Source: Chryseolinea soli
Lineage (GTDB): Bacteria; Bacteroidota; Bacteroidia; Cytophagales; Cyclobacteriaceae
DNA length: 64,000 bases
Direction of reading: 5' to 3'
NCBI RefSeq assembly: GCF_003589925.1
Contig: NZ_CP032382.1
Coordinates: 2,728,001 to 2,792,000 of the forward strand
Shown: piece by piece, positions 26,382 to 37,100 of the stretch
How the letters are laid out: each line of letters opens with the position of its first letter
How positions within the stretch are numbered: position 1 is the first letter of the stretch
The notes under the pieces: generated by a model
The model's input: the letters and a program-made list of their open reading frames with translations, nothing else
What the model was told of the DNA's origin: nothing
Databases searched by the model: none
Translations under genes and position numbers: made by a program

Positions 26382-27260
26382 ATGCGATACAAAGTAAAAC
26401 ACGTGACCGAATATACTTACCAGGACCCTGTTAGTCTCTGCCACAATCGCGTTTGCCTCACGCCTTTGAACCTTCCCCAACACACCTGCATTTCTTCCCA
26501 GATAAAGATCCAGCCGCCACCGGATGACCTCACCTATCGCAAAGATTTTTTTGGTAACACAGTCTTGTTCTTCTCATCCTATACCGACCATGATCATTTG
26601 GAGATCGTCTCCGAAAGTGAAGTAAACCTCGAAGGCCGGCCCAACGCCGATCGCGCCTTGGATTCGCCCGTGTTGTGGAAAGACATGCAGCAACGCCTGG
26701 CGTCGCAGGATGACGAACTGTTTGACATCATTCAATACACATTGCCGTCGACTTACATTCCCTACAGCGAAGAGATCAAGAAATTTTCAGAAGACTGTTT
26801 TGCAGAAGACGCCACCTTATGGTCGGCTTGCCACGCGTTGATGCAGAAAATTTACAAGAACATCGAATTCAAGCCTGGGTTCACCACCATCAATACCCCG
26901 GTGGAATTTGTGGTGAAAGCAAAGAAGGGTGTGTGTCAGGATTTTGCTCACCTCATGATCAGTTGTCTTCGAAACATGGGGCTGGCCGCACGCTACGTAA
27001 GTGGCTACATCGAGACCTTGCCACCACCAGGCAAAGAGAAGCTGGTGGGATCGGATGCATCGCATGCCTGGGTATCGGTTTATTTTCCTTCGATCGGCTG
27101 GGTGGAGTTCGATCCGACAAACAACTTGTTGCCAACATACAATCACATCACCGTAGCTTTTGGCCGCGACTATCACGACGTGGCTCCAATAAAAGGCATT
27201 GTCTTCAGCTCAGGCAAACAAAACCTATCGGTAAAAGTAGACGTCACTCGCCTCGACTAA
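26382..27260 (+). CDS. Transglutaminase-like protein with N-terminal beta domain
   Basis: This 292-residue protein has an N-terminal Bact_transglu_N beta domain (about residues 1-85, VKHVTEYTYQDPVSLCHNRV) followed by a transglutaminase-like domain. Its triad is Cys185 (KGVCQDFAHL), His228 (ASHAWVSVYF) and Asp244 (EFDPTNN). It is soluble, without a signal peptide. It is a distant paralogue of the N-terminal part of the first gene in the operon. In this setting it may act as a protease or amidase that reverses the ligase, or as the transferring enzyme; the sequence does not decide. A REP-like palindrome follows at 27297-27324. Confidence 0.92.
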   Translation: MRYKVKHVTEYTYQDPVSLCHNRVCLTPLNLPQHTCISSQIKIQPPPDDLTYRKDFFGNTVLFFSSYTDHDHLEIVSESEVNLEGRPNADRALDSPVLWKDMQQRLASQDDELFDIIQYTLPSTYIPYSEEIKKFSEDCFAEDATLWSACHALMQKIYKNIEFKPGFTTINTPVEFVVKAKKGVCQDFAHLMISCLRNMGLAARYVSGYIETLPPPGKEKLVGSDASHAWVSVYFPSIGWVEFDPTNNLLPTYNHITVAFGRDYHDVAPIKGIVFSSGKQNLSVKVDVTRLD

Positions 27261-27296
27261 GTCTCAAACGAAAGCACCTTTGCGCTGACTTTGCCT

Positions 27297-27324
27297 GCTC
27301 GCCGAAGCTTTAGCGAAGGTGAGG
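27297..27324. repeat. REP-like palindrome, divergent copy
   Basis: This 28-nt element matches the one at 55441-55468 at 22 positions. Two of the differences are paired and keep base pairing (C-G to T-A at pair 3/26 and at pair 13/16), and a third makes a G-T wobble. It lies between convergent genes. Confidence 0.6.
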
Positions 27325-27333
27325 TGGTTCAAC

Positions 27334-28470
27334 CTATTCCAAGGCCCGATAAAAAAACAACGCATACCCCGGCTCCAATTCCGGATGCGCGATCTTCACC
27401 AGGTCCTTCAAAATGATATCCGGCCGCAAGTAGCCCAACTCCAGATATTCACTTCCACCCTTTGCACCTTTTCGTGCATCATAATTATAGACCTTCTTCT
27501 GAACAAAAGATTCGAATTTTGCATACCGCCGGTCGGCCGCCGCGATCTCGCGAAGCGACGTGTAACTGCCCAGCCCAATCCAAAGATCGGCATCGTGCGC
27601 CTTTTCATAAACCGACTCAAAGCTCAATTGAAGCCACCCGCTGGAGGGATCGTCTTTCCACAAATAGTCACACCCCGCGTCGTTTAAGATGGTGGAGGCA
27701 TAATTTTTTCCTCCCGGTAGAAACCACGCATCGCTATACACCACACCGCTCAACACCGAAGGCCGTGACGTGGCGCGATCGGCCATGGCCTTCGTTTCGA
27801 GATAGCTTTGTTCGATGGTTCGAAACACGGAATCGGCGAGCTTCTCCTTATCAAAGAACAGCGCCATAAACTTGATCCACTCCGCGCGCCCCAAGGGATG
27901 TTTCTCCAAGTATTCTGCATTCAACACGACCGGCACGCCCAGCTCTTCCATTTTTTTAAACTGACCGTAGTCCGAGTTCATGCTGTAGCCCATCACCATG
28001 TCGGGTTTCAACACGGCCAGGCGTTCGAGGTTCATGCCCTGGTCAACCCCCAGCTCCTGTATTTTTCCAGCGTCGATGCGCTGCCGCATTTTTTCAGAGC
28101 TGATATAGTCGGTGGTGGGGAAGCCTGTCAGCTTGTCGCTTTCATTCAGATAGTCGAGTAACGGAATATGCGTCGTCGCCGTGCACACGATCGATTGCAA
28201 AGGAATGCGGATCACTTTTTCATCATCGGCATGTGCCGGGATATTCTCGTTGCGCGGCACGAGCAAATATTTGTAGCCGGACGTGGCACCCTGAAACGGC
28301 TGGGTAACTTCCACATGCTTCACATGGCCTTCATAACGAACGGTGAACCCTTCTGCGTAATGCAAGGTCGTGGCCGAAGAGGTGCTGATGGGCGCAGGAG
28401 GTGTTTCTGTTTTTCGGGTTGAACAAGCAACCAGTAGGAGAAAAGGAATAAGGATAAAGGTCGATCTCAT
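27334..28470 (-). CDS. BtuF-like corrinoid/siderophore ABC substrate-binding lipoprotein
   Basis: This 378-residue lipoprotein has a lipobox (FLLLVACS, Cys near residue 16) followed by the two-lobed helical-backbone fold of class III binding proteins. Examples are RIPLQSIVCTATTHIPLLDYL, ERLAVLKPDMVMGYSMN and a late EYLELGYLRPDIILKDLVKI. It faces away from the cobalamin riboswitch and btuB, so it is a good candidate for delivering B12 to an inner-membrane importer, but no permease or ATPase gene is in the window. A siderophore ligand is the alternative. TATCTTTG just before the ATG may be a -7 box giving a very short leader. Confidence 0.8.
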   Translation of the reverse strand: MRSTFILIPFLLLVACSTRKTETPPAPISTSSATTLHYAEGFTVRYEGHVKHVEVTQPFQGATSGYKYLLVPRNENIPAHADDEKVIRIPLQSIVCTATTHIPLLDYLNESDKLTGFPTTDYISSEKMRQRIDAGKIQELGVDQGMNLERLAVLKPDMVMGYSMNSDYGQFKKMEELGVPVVLNAEYLEKHPLGRAEWIKFMALFFDKEKLADSVFRTIEQSYLETKAMADRATSRPSVLSGVVYSDAWFLPGGKNYASTILNDAGCDYLWKDDPSSGWLQLSFESVYEKAHDADLWIGLGSYTSLREIAAADRRYAKFESFVQKKVYNYDARKGAKGGSEYLELGYLRPDIILKDLVKIAHPELEPGYALFFYRALE

Positions 28471-28502
28471 GCCGCAAAGATAGGAGAGGAATGGAGAGGT
28501 CC

Positions 28503-28533
28503 TTTGGTTTTACAGAATTGCATAGTATGTTTG
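28503..28533 (+). promoter_or_regulatory. Promoter of the B12 riboswitch operon
   Basis: TTTG (28503-28506), a 19-nt spacer and TATGTTTG (28526-28533) match the Bacteroidota -33/-7 consensus exactly. The transcript would start near 28540, just where the riboswitch fold begins. Confidence 0.7.
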
Positions 28534-28541
28534 TCTCGGAT

Positions 28542-28740
28542 TCATGGTTCTCTTGCTGCACCAGCATCAGGAGATTAAAAGGGAATACCGGTACGACCCA
28601 CGTCAATTCCGGAGCTGTCCCCGCAACTGTAATTCACATAGTTATCGCTGACTCTCTAATTAGCCACTGTTCGCCGCCGGCGGATGGGAAGGCGTCAGCG
28701 ATGTGAAAAGCCAGGAGACCTGCCATCAATCCTTACAAAC
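28542..28740 (+). ncRNA. Cobalamin riboswitch
   Basis: The conserved B12 box GCCAGGAGACCTGCC lies at 28710-28724. Upstream core elements are also present: a GGGAATACCGGTACGACCC segment (28581-28599), then CCGGAGCTGTCCCCGC (28609-28624) followed by AACTGTAA. The region at 28661-28697 can form the variable peripheral arm. It precedes the BtuB-like receptor by about 100 nt. In this class, bound adenosyl- or hydroxocobalamin lowers expression of transport genes, so the whole plus-strand operon to 32665 is probably repressed by B12. Outer boundaries are approximate. Confidence 0.93.
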
Positions 28741-28835
28741 TTTAATTTTTGACTTTCGGGTGAAAGGTCAGGAGTGTTCGAAAGCCCTTGCTTCCGGCTC
28801 TGTCTGGTTTTGCATCCGTCGCCATCAAACGCGCT

Positions 28836-30704
28836 ATGCTTTTGCGATTGGGTATTTTTCTGGGATGTGTCAGCGTCGGTTTTCTCGCGAAAGCCCAGGG
28901 CGACTCCGTTGTGCTGAAGCCGGTAACGGTCTATGGCCTCCCCGACGAAAAATACTTGGCCGGCGGTCAATTCTATGGCCTGGACTCGGCGTTAAGATCG
29001 CAGCAAGAGTCACGTCACCTGGGAGAGATATTGGCGTTTCAATTCCCGGTCTATTTTAGAAACTATGGCAACGGCATGCTGTCGGGCATCAGCATGCGCG
29101 GCACATCGCCCTCGCATGTGGCCGTGCGATGGAACGGCATCAACATCAACAGCTTCTCGCTTGGCCAGGCCGATTTCTCCATCTTGCCCACGATAGCCTT
29201 CGACGATGTGAAGGTGCATGCGGGTGGGGGAAGCGCGCGCTTTGGCAGTGGTGCCTTTGGCGGATCGGTGTTGCTGTCGTCTACAGGTTCGACAACCAAC
29301 ATCTTGTCTGTTAGCCAGGAGGTGGGAAGCTTTGGCCGCTATTTCACCTCGTTGAAAGGATCGTTTCGCGTTGGAAGATTTTCTTCCTCATCATCACTCT
29401 ATCGCGTGCAAGCCAAAAACGACTTCCCCATTCCCGGGTATGGCGAACGACAACCCCATGCCGCCTATTGGCAACAGGGCTTTGTGCAACACGCGCAATA
29501 TTCTTTTTCCGAAGCCCGCCGCATCACCCTCGACTACTGGTTCAACGACTCCCACAAAGAGATCCAGCCCACCATCGGCAACAACAACAGCACCGACGAG
29601 CAAGACGACCGCAATCATCGCCTCAGTGTTTTCTACGAACAAAACACCACACAAGGATTGTCAAAGATTGGTGGTGGTTTTGTCGACGACAAGATCATTT
29701 ATAATGGTACCGTGAGCGAAATTGTCCGCTGGATCGCTTCGGCCAGCCATCAGTATACCTTTAAAAATCAGTGGAACGTTTCCGGCAGCGCCGAGTGGAA
29801 TCACATCATCGGCAAAGTGAAAGAATACGGCCCCACTTCGCCGGAAGAAGATCGTGTGGATCTGGCCGCCGCCGTTCAAAAGACCTTTAAAAAAGTTTCG
29901 GCGTCATTCAATTTGCGACAGCCCTTCATCACGCACGTCACGGCCCCTTTGCTGCCCTACGTCGGCGCCGATGTGGTGTTGTTCGAAAATTCCGCACAGC
30001 AGTGGTTGCTGAGTGTGAACGGTTCCAAAAATTTCCGCGCCCCCACATTCAACGATCGCTACTGGCAAGAAGCCGGCAGCCGCGACCTGCAACCCGAAAC
30101 CAGCTACGCCGCCGAGGCTGGACTGGGATGGCGCTATCATATGCTGAAGATCAATGCCCGCGGATTTTACCAGCACATCGACCAATGGATCCAGTGGATC
30201 CCCATGGAGCAGGGCATATACCGCCCCCGCAACGTGAAGCAAGTGAGGACCGATGGCATAGAGACAAGCGTAGAAGACCAGGTGAACATAGGAATAGTGA
30301 CGGTTCGTGCAAAGCTGTCCTATCAATTTACACAGGCGATAACACTGGAGACGGATGATACGGACGCGGCCGCAGTAGGCAAACAACTGATCTATACTCC
30401 CCTTCACACGGGTTCGGGCACCGTGAGTGCTGTGTATAAAACATGGTCGGCCAATGTGTATTTGCAATATTCGGGTAAACGCTTCACAGAATCATCCAAT
30501 TCGTCGGTGTATGCGCTCGATCCGTTTGTGTTGACCGATTTGTCGCTCAATAAATTGTGGACACAAAATCAACATGATTTCATGCTCTCTTTCCAGGTGA
30601 AAAACCTGTTTGATAAAACCTATCAACTCTATGCCGGTCGGGCCATGCCGGGCCGCAACTTTAACTTGAAAATTTCCTATCACTTAAATCGTAAGAAACA
30701 ATGA
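28836..30704 (+). CDS. btuB: TonB-dependent outer-membrane receptor, BtuB-like
   Basis: This 622-residue receptor starts with a signal peptide (MLLRLGIFLGCVSVGFLAKAQG). A plug domain (about residues 30-160) contains GISMRGTSPSHVAVRWNGI and FGSGAFGGSVLLSS. A 22-strand barrel follows, ending RNFNLKISYHLNRKKQ. The cobalamin riboswitch directly upstream makes B12 or another corrinoid the likely cargo. I use ATG 28836 because an upstream in-frame TTG at 28788 would precede the signal sequence. Its stop overlaps an ATG at 30701 of the next gene. Confidence 0.9.
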   Translation: MLLRLGIFLGCVSVGFLAKAQGDSVVLKPVTVYGLPDEKYLAGGQFYGLDSALRSQQESRHLGEILAFQFPVYFRNYGNGMLSGISMRGTSPSHVAVRWNGININSFSLGQADFSILPTIAFDDVKVHAGGGSARFGSGAFGGSVLLSSTGSTTNILSVSQEVGSFGRYFTSLKGSFRVGRFSSSSSLYRVQAKNDFPIPGYGERQPHAAYWQQGFVQHAQYSFSEARRITLDYWFNDSHKEIQPTIGNNNSTDEQDDRNHRLSVFYEQNTTQGLSKIGGGFVDDKIIYNGTVSEIVRWIASASHQYTFKNQWNVSGSAEWNHIIGKVKEYGPTSPEEDRVDLAAAVQKTFKKVSASFNLRQPFITHVTAPLLPYVGADVVLFENSAQQWLLSVNGSKNFRAPTFNDRYWQEAGSRDLQPETSYAAEAGLGWRYHMLKINARGFYQHIDQWIQWIPMEQGIYRPRNVKQVRTDGIETSVEDQVNIGIVTVRAKLSYQFTQAITLETDDTDAAAVGKQLIYTPLHTGSGTVSAVYKTWSANVYLQYSGKRFTESSNSSVYALDPFVLTDLSLNKLWTQNQHDFMLSFQVKNLFDKTYQLYAGRAMPGRNFNLKISYHLNRKKQ

Positions 30705-30763
30705 ACATTCACTACAAAACGGAACCGTCCGGAAACCCCTCTTTTTTTAATGTGACGAAAAAC

Positions 30764-32637
<1,874 letters not shown>

Positions 32638-32665
<28 letters not shown>

Positions 32666-33654
32666 TGATAGGCCTCCAATAATTTTTGTGCAGCATCCTG
32701 GGCCGACAACTTCATGGCTTCCACGTCACGCTCCAGCGTTTTGCGTAATGTTTTGAGCGTCGGGTGCCGCTGGAGATCGGCTTGCAAAGCGTCCTTGAAA
32801 TATTCACGAAACCACTCCACATTTTGTTGTCTGCGGAGGCTGTCGAGAAATCCAGACGCTTGCGTGTGCCGGTGATGCTCTTCGATCATATGCCATATGC
32901 CTTCAATGCCTTCGCCGGTCAAGGCAGAAGTCGTGACCACGCGGGGCGTCCAGCCCGAAGCACCGGGCGGAAACAAATGAAGGGCGTGTTGATATTCGGC
33001 CCGCGCTTCTTGCGCGCGCGAAAAATTGTCACCCTCCGCTTTGGTGATGGCAATCGCATCGGCCATTTCCATGATGCCCTTCTTGATGCCCTGCAGCTCA
33101 TCGCCGGCCCCGGCCAGCATGAGCAACAGGAAAAAGTCTACCATGTTTTTTACGGACACTTCCGACTGTCCGACGCCCACGGTCTCGACGATGATCACAT
33201 CAAACCCCGCGGCTTCACACAAGAGCATCGCCTCCCGCGTTTTGTGAGCCACACCGCCCAAGGCATTGCCCGACGACGACGGGCGAATAAAGCAGTTTGG
33301 ATTTTTTGAGAGCTCTTCCATGCGGGTCTTGTCACCCAAAATGCTCCCCCGCGTCAGCGGGCTGCTGGGATCGACGGTGAGAACGCCAACCTTCTTTCCC
33401 TGTTGAATGAGATACAAGCCCAAAACCTCGATAAACGTACTTTTTCCAACGCCCGGAACCCCGGTAATGCCCAGCCGGATAGCGCCACCGGTTTTTGGGC
33501 TGATGGCCGAAAGCAGCCGTGCCGCCAGCGCTTGGTCGTCGTGAAGGGTGCTTTCAATGAGCGTGATGGCCTGTCCCAACAGCACGCGATCGCCACGACG
33601 GATTCCCTCCGTGTATTCGGTGAGTGTGCGTTTCGATCGGGGTCGTGGCTTCAA
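32638..33654 (-). CDS. meaB: Methylmalonyl-CoA mutase-associated GTPase MeaB (ArgK family)
   Basis: This 338-residue G3E GTPase guards the B12-dependent methylmalonyl-CoA mutase during cofactor loading. It shows the P-loop GVPGVGKST (about residues 64-72), VDPSSPLTRGSILGDKTRM, the switch segment ETVGVGQSEV, and ITKAEGDN as base-recognition loop. The C-terminal helical dimerisation arm is present. The mutase genes are not in the window, but meaB closing a B12 uptake island is sensible. It converges on the Dph6-like gene with a 28-bp overlap. ATG 33654 lies 57 bp from the divergent CHASE2 start. Confidence 0.93.
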
Positions 33655-33710
33655 GGGCTATGGTAATGCAAGGTAAATTTCTAAATTTACTTCATACATT
33701 CTTATCCATC

Positions 33711-35012
33711 ATGAGAAAATTCTGGCTCGATTGCTTCATCGCAACGGTCTTCGTCTTCCTTGCCATGTGGGGCATTGTGAGGATTACACAGTTGACTATA
33801 TTCGACGCGTTCGACTCCATCGGCAAAGCCATTGGCGATGTGGAGCTGACTGATTACGTCTTCTGGGGGCTTCGCGTAGACCCGCCGGTAGACACCAGTA
33901 TTGTGGTTGTCAATATAGGCAATTTGTCGCGCCGGGAAATCGCACAACAAATCCAGATCATCAGCAAGTATAAACCGAAAATTATCGGCATCGACGCATT
34001 CTTCGACTGCAGTGGATTCCATAGAGATACCGTTAGTTGTCCACCCCTTCGGGATGAGCTTGGCAATCTTATGCTCGGCGCAGCGATTACTCAAGCGGGC
34101 AATGTCATACTGGTTAGCCAACTAGAGCGCGCTGATACGCTGCTACCGGCCGACAAATTTGATTCGTTGCGACGGTCCGACCCCATATTCTCAGAAAATG
34201 CATCGCGTGAGGGATTTGCCAATCTGGATACCGACGCGGCATATCAGGACGATGTAAAAACATGCCGGCAGTTCACACCAAAAGCCGACGTCGCCGGTAA
34301 ACCGCAGTATGCTTTTGCGGTCGAGATGGCCCTGGCATACGATTCGGCAAAAGCGCGCAAATTCTTAAGACGAAACAATGAAACCGAAATTGTCAACTAC
34401 CGTGGCAACGTGGTTGACGTTTTTGGACAGACGAAATATCCACAAATGTTTTTCACGCTTGACGCTAACCAAGTGCTGAACGAAGATTTTGTGGAAACGC
34501 TTTTGAAAGACAAGATTGTGATCATGGGTTTCCTCGGTGACCAATTGGGCGATCCATCTTGGGCTGATAAATTTTATACGCCGTTAAATGGAAAAATGGC
34601 TGGTAAAGCAAACCCTGACATGTTTGGCGTCGTTGTACACGCCAATATCGTGTCCATGATTTTGAAGGAAGACTATGTGAACAAAATGGCTGCCTGGCAG
34701 GAAGTCCTCATGGCGTTTATGTTTTGCATCCTTAATGTGGCACTATTTTCGCTAATCAATACCCACTTGCCAAGTTGGTACGACGGTATTACAAAGCTGC
34801 TGCAGCTCTTGCAATTGTTGTTGTATTCCGTGCTCATGGTAAAGGTATTCGAATGGTATTCGTTCAAGCTCAATGTCACGTTGACGCTCGCCGCCGTGGC
34901 CCTGGTGGGGGATGTGTATGAAGTATATATGAGCGTAATTAAAAATCTTATTATTAAAATTGGAAGCCTCTTGCCGTTTACCCGGCGTAAGGAAGGAGTA
35001 TTAATACCATAG
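33711..35012 (+). CDS. CHASE2-domain membrane protein without output domain
   Basis: This 433-residue protein has an N-terminal membrane helix (FIATVFVFLAMWGIV), then a periplasmic CHASE2 sensor domain (about residues 35-320: DTSIVVVNIGNLSRREIAQQ, KIIGIDAFFD, IVIMGFLGDQ). Three membrane helices follow near the end, and then a short basic tail. CHASE2 usually feeds a cyclase, kinase or GGDEF domain, and none follows here. It is 49 bp upstream of two FecR-like exported proteins, which fits the known CHASE2/FecR pairing. ATG 33711 begins the first membrane helix; upstream in-frame starts are less likely. Confidence 0.82.
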   Translation: MRKFWLDCFIATVFVFLAMWGIVRITQLTIFDAFDSIGKAIGDVELTDYVFWGLRVDPPVDTSIVVVNIGNLSRREIAQQIQIISKYKPKIIGIDAFFDCSGFHRDTVSCPPLRDELGNLMLGAAITQAGNVILVSQLERADTLLPADKFDSLRRSDPIFSENASREGFANLDTDAAYQDDVKTCRQFTPKADVAGKPQYAFAVEMALAYDSAKARKFLRRNNETEIVNYRGNVVDVFGQTKYPQMFFTLDANQVLNEDFVETLLKDKIVIMGFLGDQLGDPSWADKFYTPLNGKMAGKANPDMFGVVVHANIVSMILKEDYVNKMAAWQEVLMAFMFCILNVALFSLINTHLPSWYDGITKLLQLLQLLLYSVLMVKVFEWYSFKLNVTLTLAAVALVGDVYEVYMSVIKNLIIKIGSLLPFTRRKEGVLIP

Positions 35013-35061
35013 ATCCCGCTAAAAAGCCTTATCTTTAATATCTCTCCCAATACACAAGACC

Positions 35062-35958
35062 ATGAAAACGTTAAAATTGACACTTCTTTTCGCTTTGCTC
35101 GCCTCCTTTGTCTCGGCACAGGACTATGCCTTCAAGGTATTGGCCACCAAGGGCAGCAATGAGGTAAAGTCTGGCAATGACTGGGTGCCCCTGAAAACCG
35201 GCGCCAGCCTGCACGACACCGATGAATTGAAGATCAGCGACAACGCCTATGTAGGCCTGGTACACAGCAAGGGCACGCCCCTGGAACTGAAAAAGGCCGG
35301 CAACTACCCCGTGAAAAAACTGGACGATGAAGTAAAAGACAAACCAACCACCGGCGTACTCAACAAGTACACCGACTTCATCCTCAGCAGCAACTCGGCC
35401 GAAAACAAAAAGAATCGTCTCAGTGCAACGGGAGCGGTGAGCCGCGGCGAAGCATATGCCATAAAGCTCATGCTCCCCGAAAATCAATACTCCGGCATTT
35501 TCAACAATGAAGCCATCATCACATGGGACAATGGAAAAGCCACAGGCCCTTATGTCGTAACGCTAAAGAATATGTTTGAGGACGAACTTGTGAAATTTGA
35601 AACCCCCGAAACGAGTTTCAAAATCAATTTGTCAGACGCGCGATACGCGAAAGAAGGAGCCATTCTGGTGGAGGTGCATTCAAAGGCTGATCCCAAACTC
35701 GTTTCCGACCGACACCTCATCAAGCGACTGACGCCCGCGGAGCAGGCTGGCCTTAAAACTAAGATTGACAATGAAATGGGTGGAACCATGGAGCCCACAG
35801 CATTGAATAAATATTTGCGTGCCGGATTCTTCGAAGAAAATAAACTGCTCATCGACGCCATTACCGCCTACGAGGAAGCTATCCAACTCGCGCCCGATGT
35901 GCCTACCTATCAGGAAGCATTGGATGAATTCCTGGTGCGTAACGGCATAAAGAAATAG
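35062..35958 (+). CDS. Exported FecR-like domain protein (first paralogue)
   Basis: This 298-residue protein has a signal peptide (MKTLKLTLLFALLASFVSAQ). The N-terminal domain (about residues 22-90) has the FecR-like pattern: KVLATKGSNEVKSGNDWVPL, then TGASLHDTDELKISDNAYV and an imprint of LELKKAGNYPV. A middle beta region and a C-terminal helical pair resembling one TPR unit (AITAYEEAIQLAPDVPTYQE) follow. It is about 40 per cent identical by eye to the next gene, so the two are tandem duplicates. It lies just after the CHASE2 gene and ends at a terminator (35986-36016). Function unknown. Confidence 0.75.
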   Translation: MKTLKLTLLFALLASFVSAQDYAFKVLATKGSNEVKSGNDWVPLKTGASLHDTDELKISDNAYVGLVHSKGTPLELKKAGNYPVKKLDDEVKDKPTTGVLNKYTDFILSSNSAENKKNRLSATGAVSRGEAYAIKLMLPENQYSGIFNNEAIITWDNGKATGPYVVTLKNMFEDELVKFETPETSFKINLSDARYAKEGAILVEVHSKADPKLVSDRHLIKRLTPAEQAGLKTKIDNEMGGTMEPTALNKYLRAGFFEENKLLIDAITAYEEAIQLAPDVPTYQEALDEFLVRNGIKK

Positions 35959-35985
35959 TAGCCTCCCACTATTATAAAGAGAACA

Positions 35986-36016
35986 CGAAGGCCGCACAAC
36001 GCGGCTTTCGCTTTTT
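35986..36016 (+). terminator. Terminator between FecR-like paralogues
   Basis: The stem CGAAGGCCGC (35986-35995) pairs with GCGGCTTTCG (36001-36010), one G-T pair and a 5-nt loop, followed by CTTTTTC. It starts 27 nt after the first paralogue stop. Confidence 0.68.
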
Positions 36017-36091
36017 CGGGTATATGCTATTCGTTAGGATTGTATTAGTTTTGCTAAAGTAAAACCTTAACTCTCTTATACTGTCTATATT

Positions 36092-36976
36092 ATGAAATCC
36101 TCTAAGTTGGCATTGGTCGTCATGGCGCTGGTAGGTTTCGGCCACATCTATGCGCAAGAGTATGCTTTTAAAGTGCTTGTCAGCAAAGGCAAGAATGAAA
36201 TGAAATCCGGTTCCGGGTGGCAACCCCTTAAGGTGGGCGCCAGCCTCAAACCCGCCGACGAACTGAAGCTTTCTGAAAACGCTTACGTCGGTTTGGTGCA
36301 CGTCACCGGGAAGCCCTTCGAAGTGAAAAAACCGGCCGGCACCTACAAGGTGATAGACTTTGCCAATCAGGTGAAACCCGGACCCAGCGTGCTGAATAAA
36401 TATACCGACTTCGTGCTAAGCTCGGCCACTTCACCCAAAAACACCCTTGCCGCAACAGGGGCCGTAACACGCGGCGACGAGTTCATTGCGTTATACTTGC
36501 CAGTGAACCACAACGAAGTGTTTGGTAACAAAATAATTATCAGCTGGGACGATGAGAAAAAACTGAAACCCTACACGGTGACTTTCACCACACTGTTTGG
36601 CGATGAACTGCTGAAGAAGGAAACATCCGACTCATGGATGGAAGTAGACCTTGCCGACCCCACTTTTGGCCCCGAGAACAACATCATCGTAAATGTGGTA
36701 TCGAAGACCAACAAGAATCACAAATCGGAAAACTTTACGTTGAAGAAGGCCCCCAAGGCCACGCGCGATAAGATCAAGGGGCCTTATGCTGAGTTGGCCG
36801 CCACAGAGCCCACCGCGATCAATAAACTGTTCATCGCCGCCTTGTTCGAAGAGAACAACCTCCTCATCGACGCTGGCACAGCCTTCCAGGAAGCAGCCAA
36901 ACTCGAACCCGCCTACCAACAGTCCTACACCGACTTCCTGGTGCGGAACAACATCAAAAAGCTGGTTAAAAAGTAA
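36092..36976 (+). CDS. Exported FecR-like domain protein (second paralogue)
   Basis: This 294-residue protein has the same plan as its neighbour: signal peptide ([22 protein letters not shown]), FecR-like domain with [20 protein letters not shown] and [18 protein letters not shown], a beta middle, and a C-terminal segment ending [17 protein letters not shown] -7-like TAGTTTTG (36046-36053) before the gene and the terminator upstream suggest it has its own promoter and can be expressed apart from the CHASE2 gene. Function unknown. Confidence 0.73.
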   Translation: MKSSKLALVVMALVGFGHIYAQEYAFKVLVSKGKNEMKSGSGWQPLKVGASLKPADELKLSENAYVGLVHVTGKPFEVKKPAGTYKVIDFANQVKPGPSVLNKYTDFVLSSATSPKNTLAATGAVTRGDEFIALYLPVNHNEVFGNKIIISWDDEKKLKPYTVTFTTLFGDELLKKETSDSWMEVDLADPTFGPENNIIVNVVSKTNKNHKSENFTLKKAPKATRDKIKGPYAELAATEPTAINKLFIAALFEENNLLIDAGTAFQEAAKLEPAYQQSYTDFLVRNNIKKLVKK

Positions 36977-36997
36977 ACCGACCGCCCAAAGAATAAA

Positions 36998-37030
36998 GAA
37001 AAGCTGCCCTCACCCGGCAGCTTTTCTTGT
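36998..37030 (+). terminator. Terminator after second FecR-like gene
   Basis: A perfect 11-bp stem (36998-37008 with 37016-37026) and a 7-nt loop are followed by TTGTTTG. It separates this locus from the sucD promoter. Confidence 0.75.
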
Positions 37031-37040
37031 TTGCGGCGCG

Positions 37041-37071
37041 TTTGGTCAAAAGGTTTATTATCCTATTTTTG
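37041..37071 (+). promoter_or_regulatory. sucD promoter
   Basis: TTTG (37041-37044), a 19-nt spacer and TATTTTTG (37064-37071) form an exact Bacteroidota sigma-ABfr-type promoter. The ATG of sucD follows 30 nt later. Confidence 0.7.
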
Positions 37072-37100
37072 TGCTTCTCAAAAGCAAACGACAAACTTCC

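Noticed and set aside
36786..37100. 105-codon N-terminal extension of sucD
   Set aside because: It overlaps the FecR-like gene, a terminator and the sucD promoter. The family N-terminus begins at 37101.
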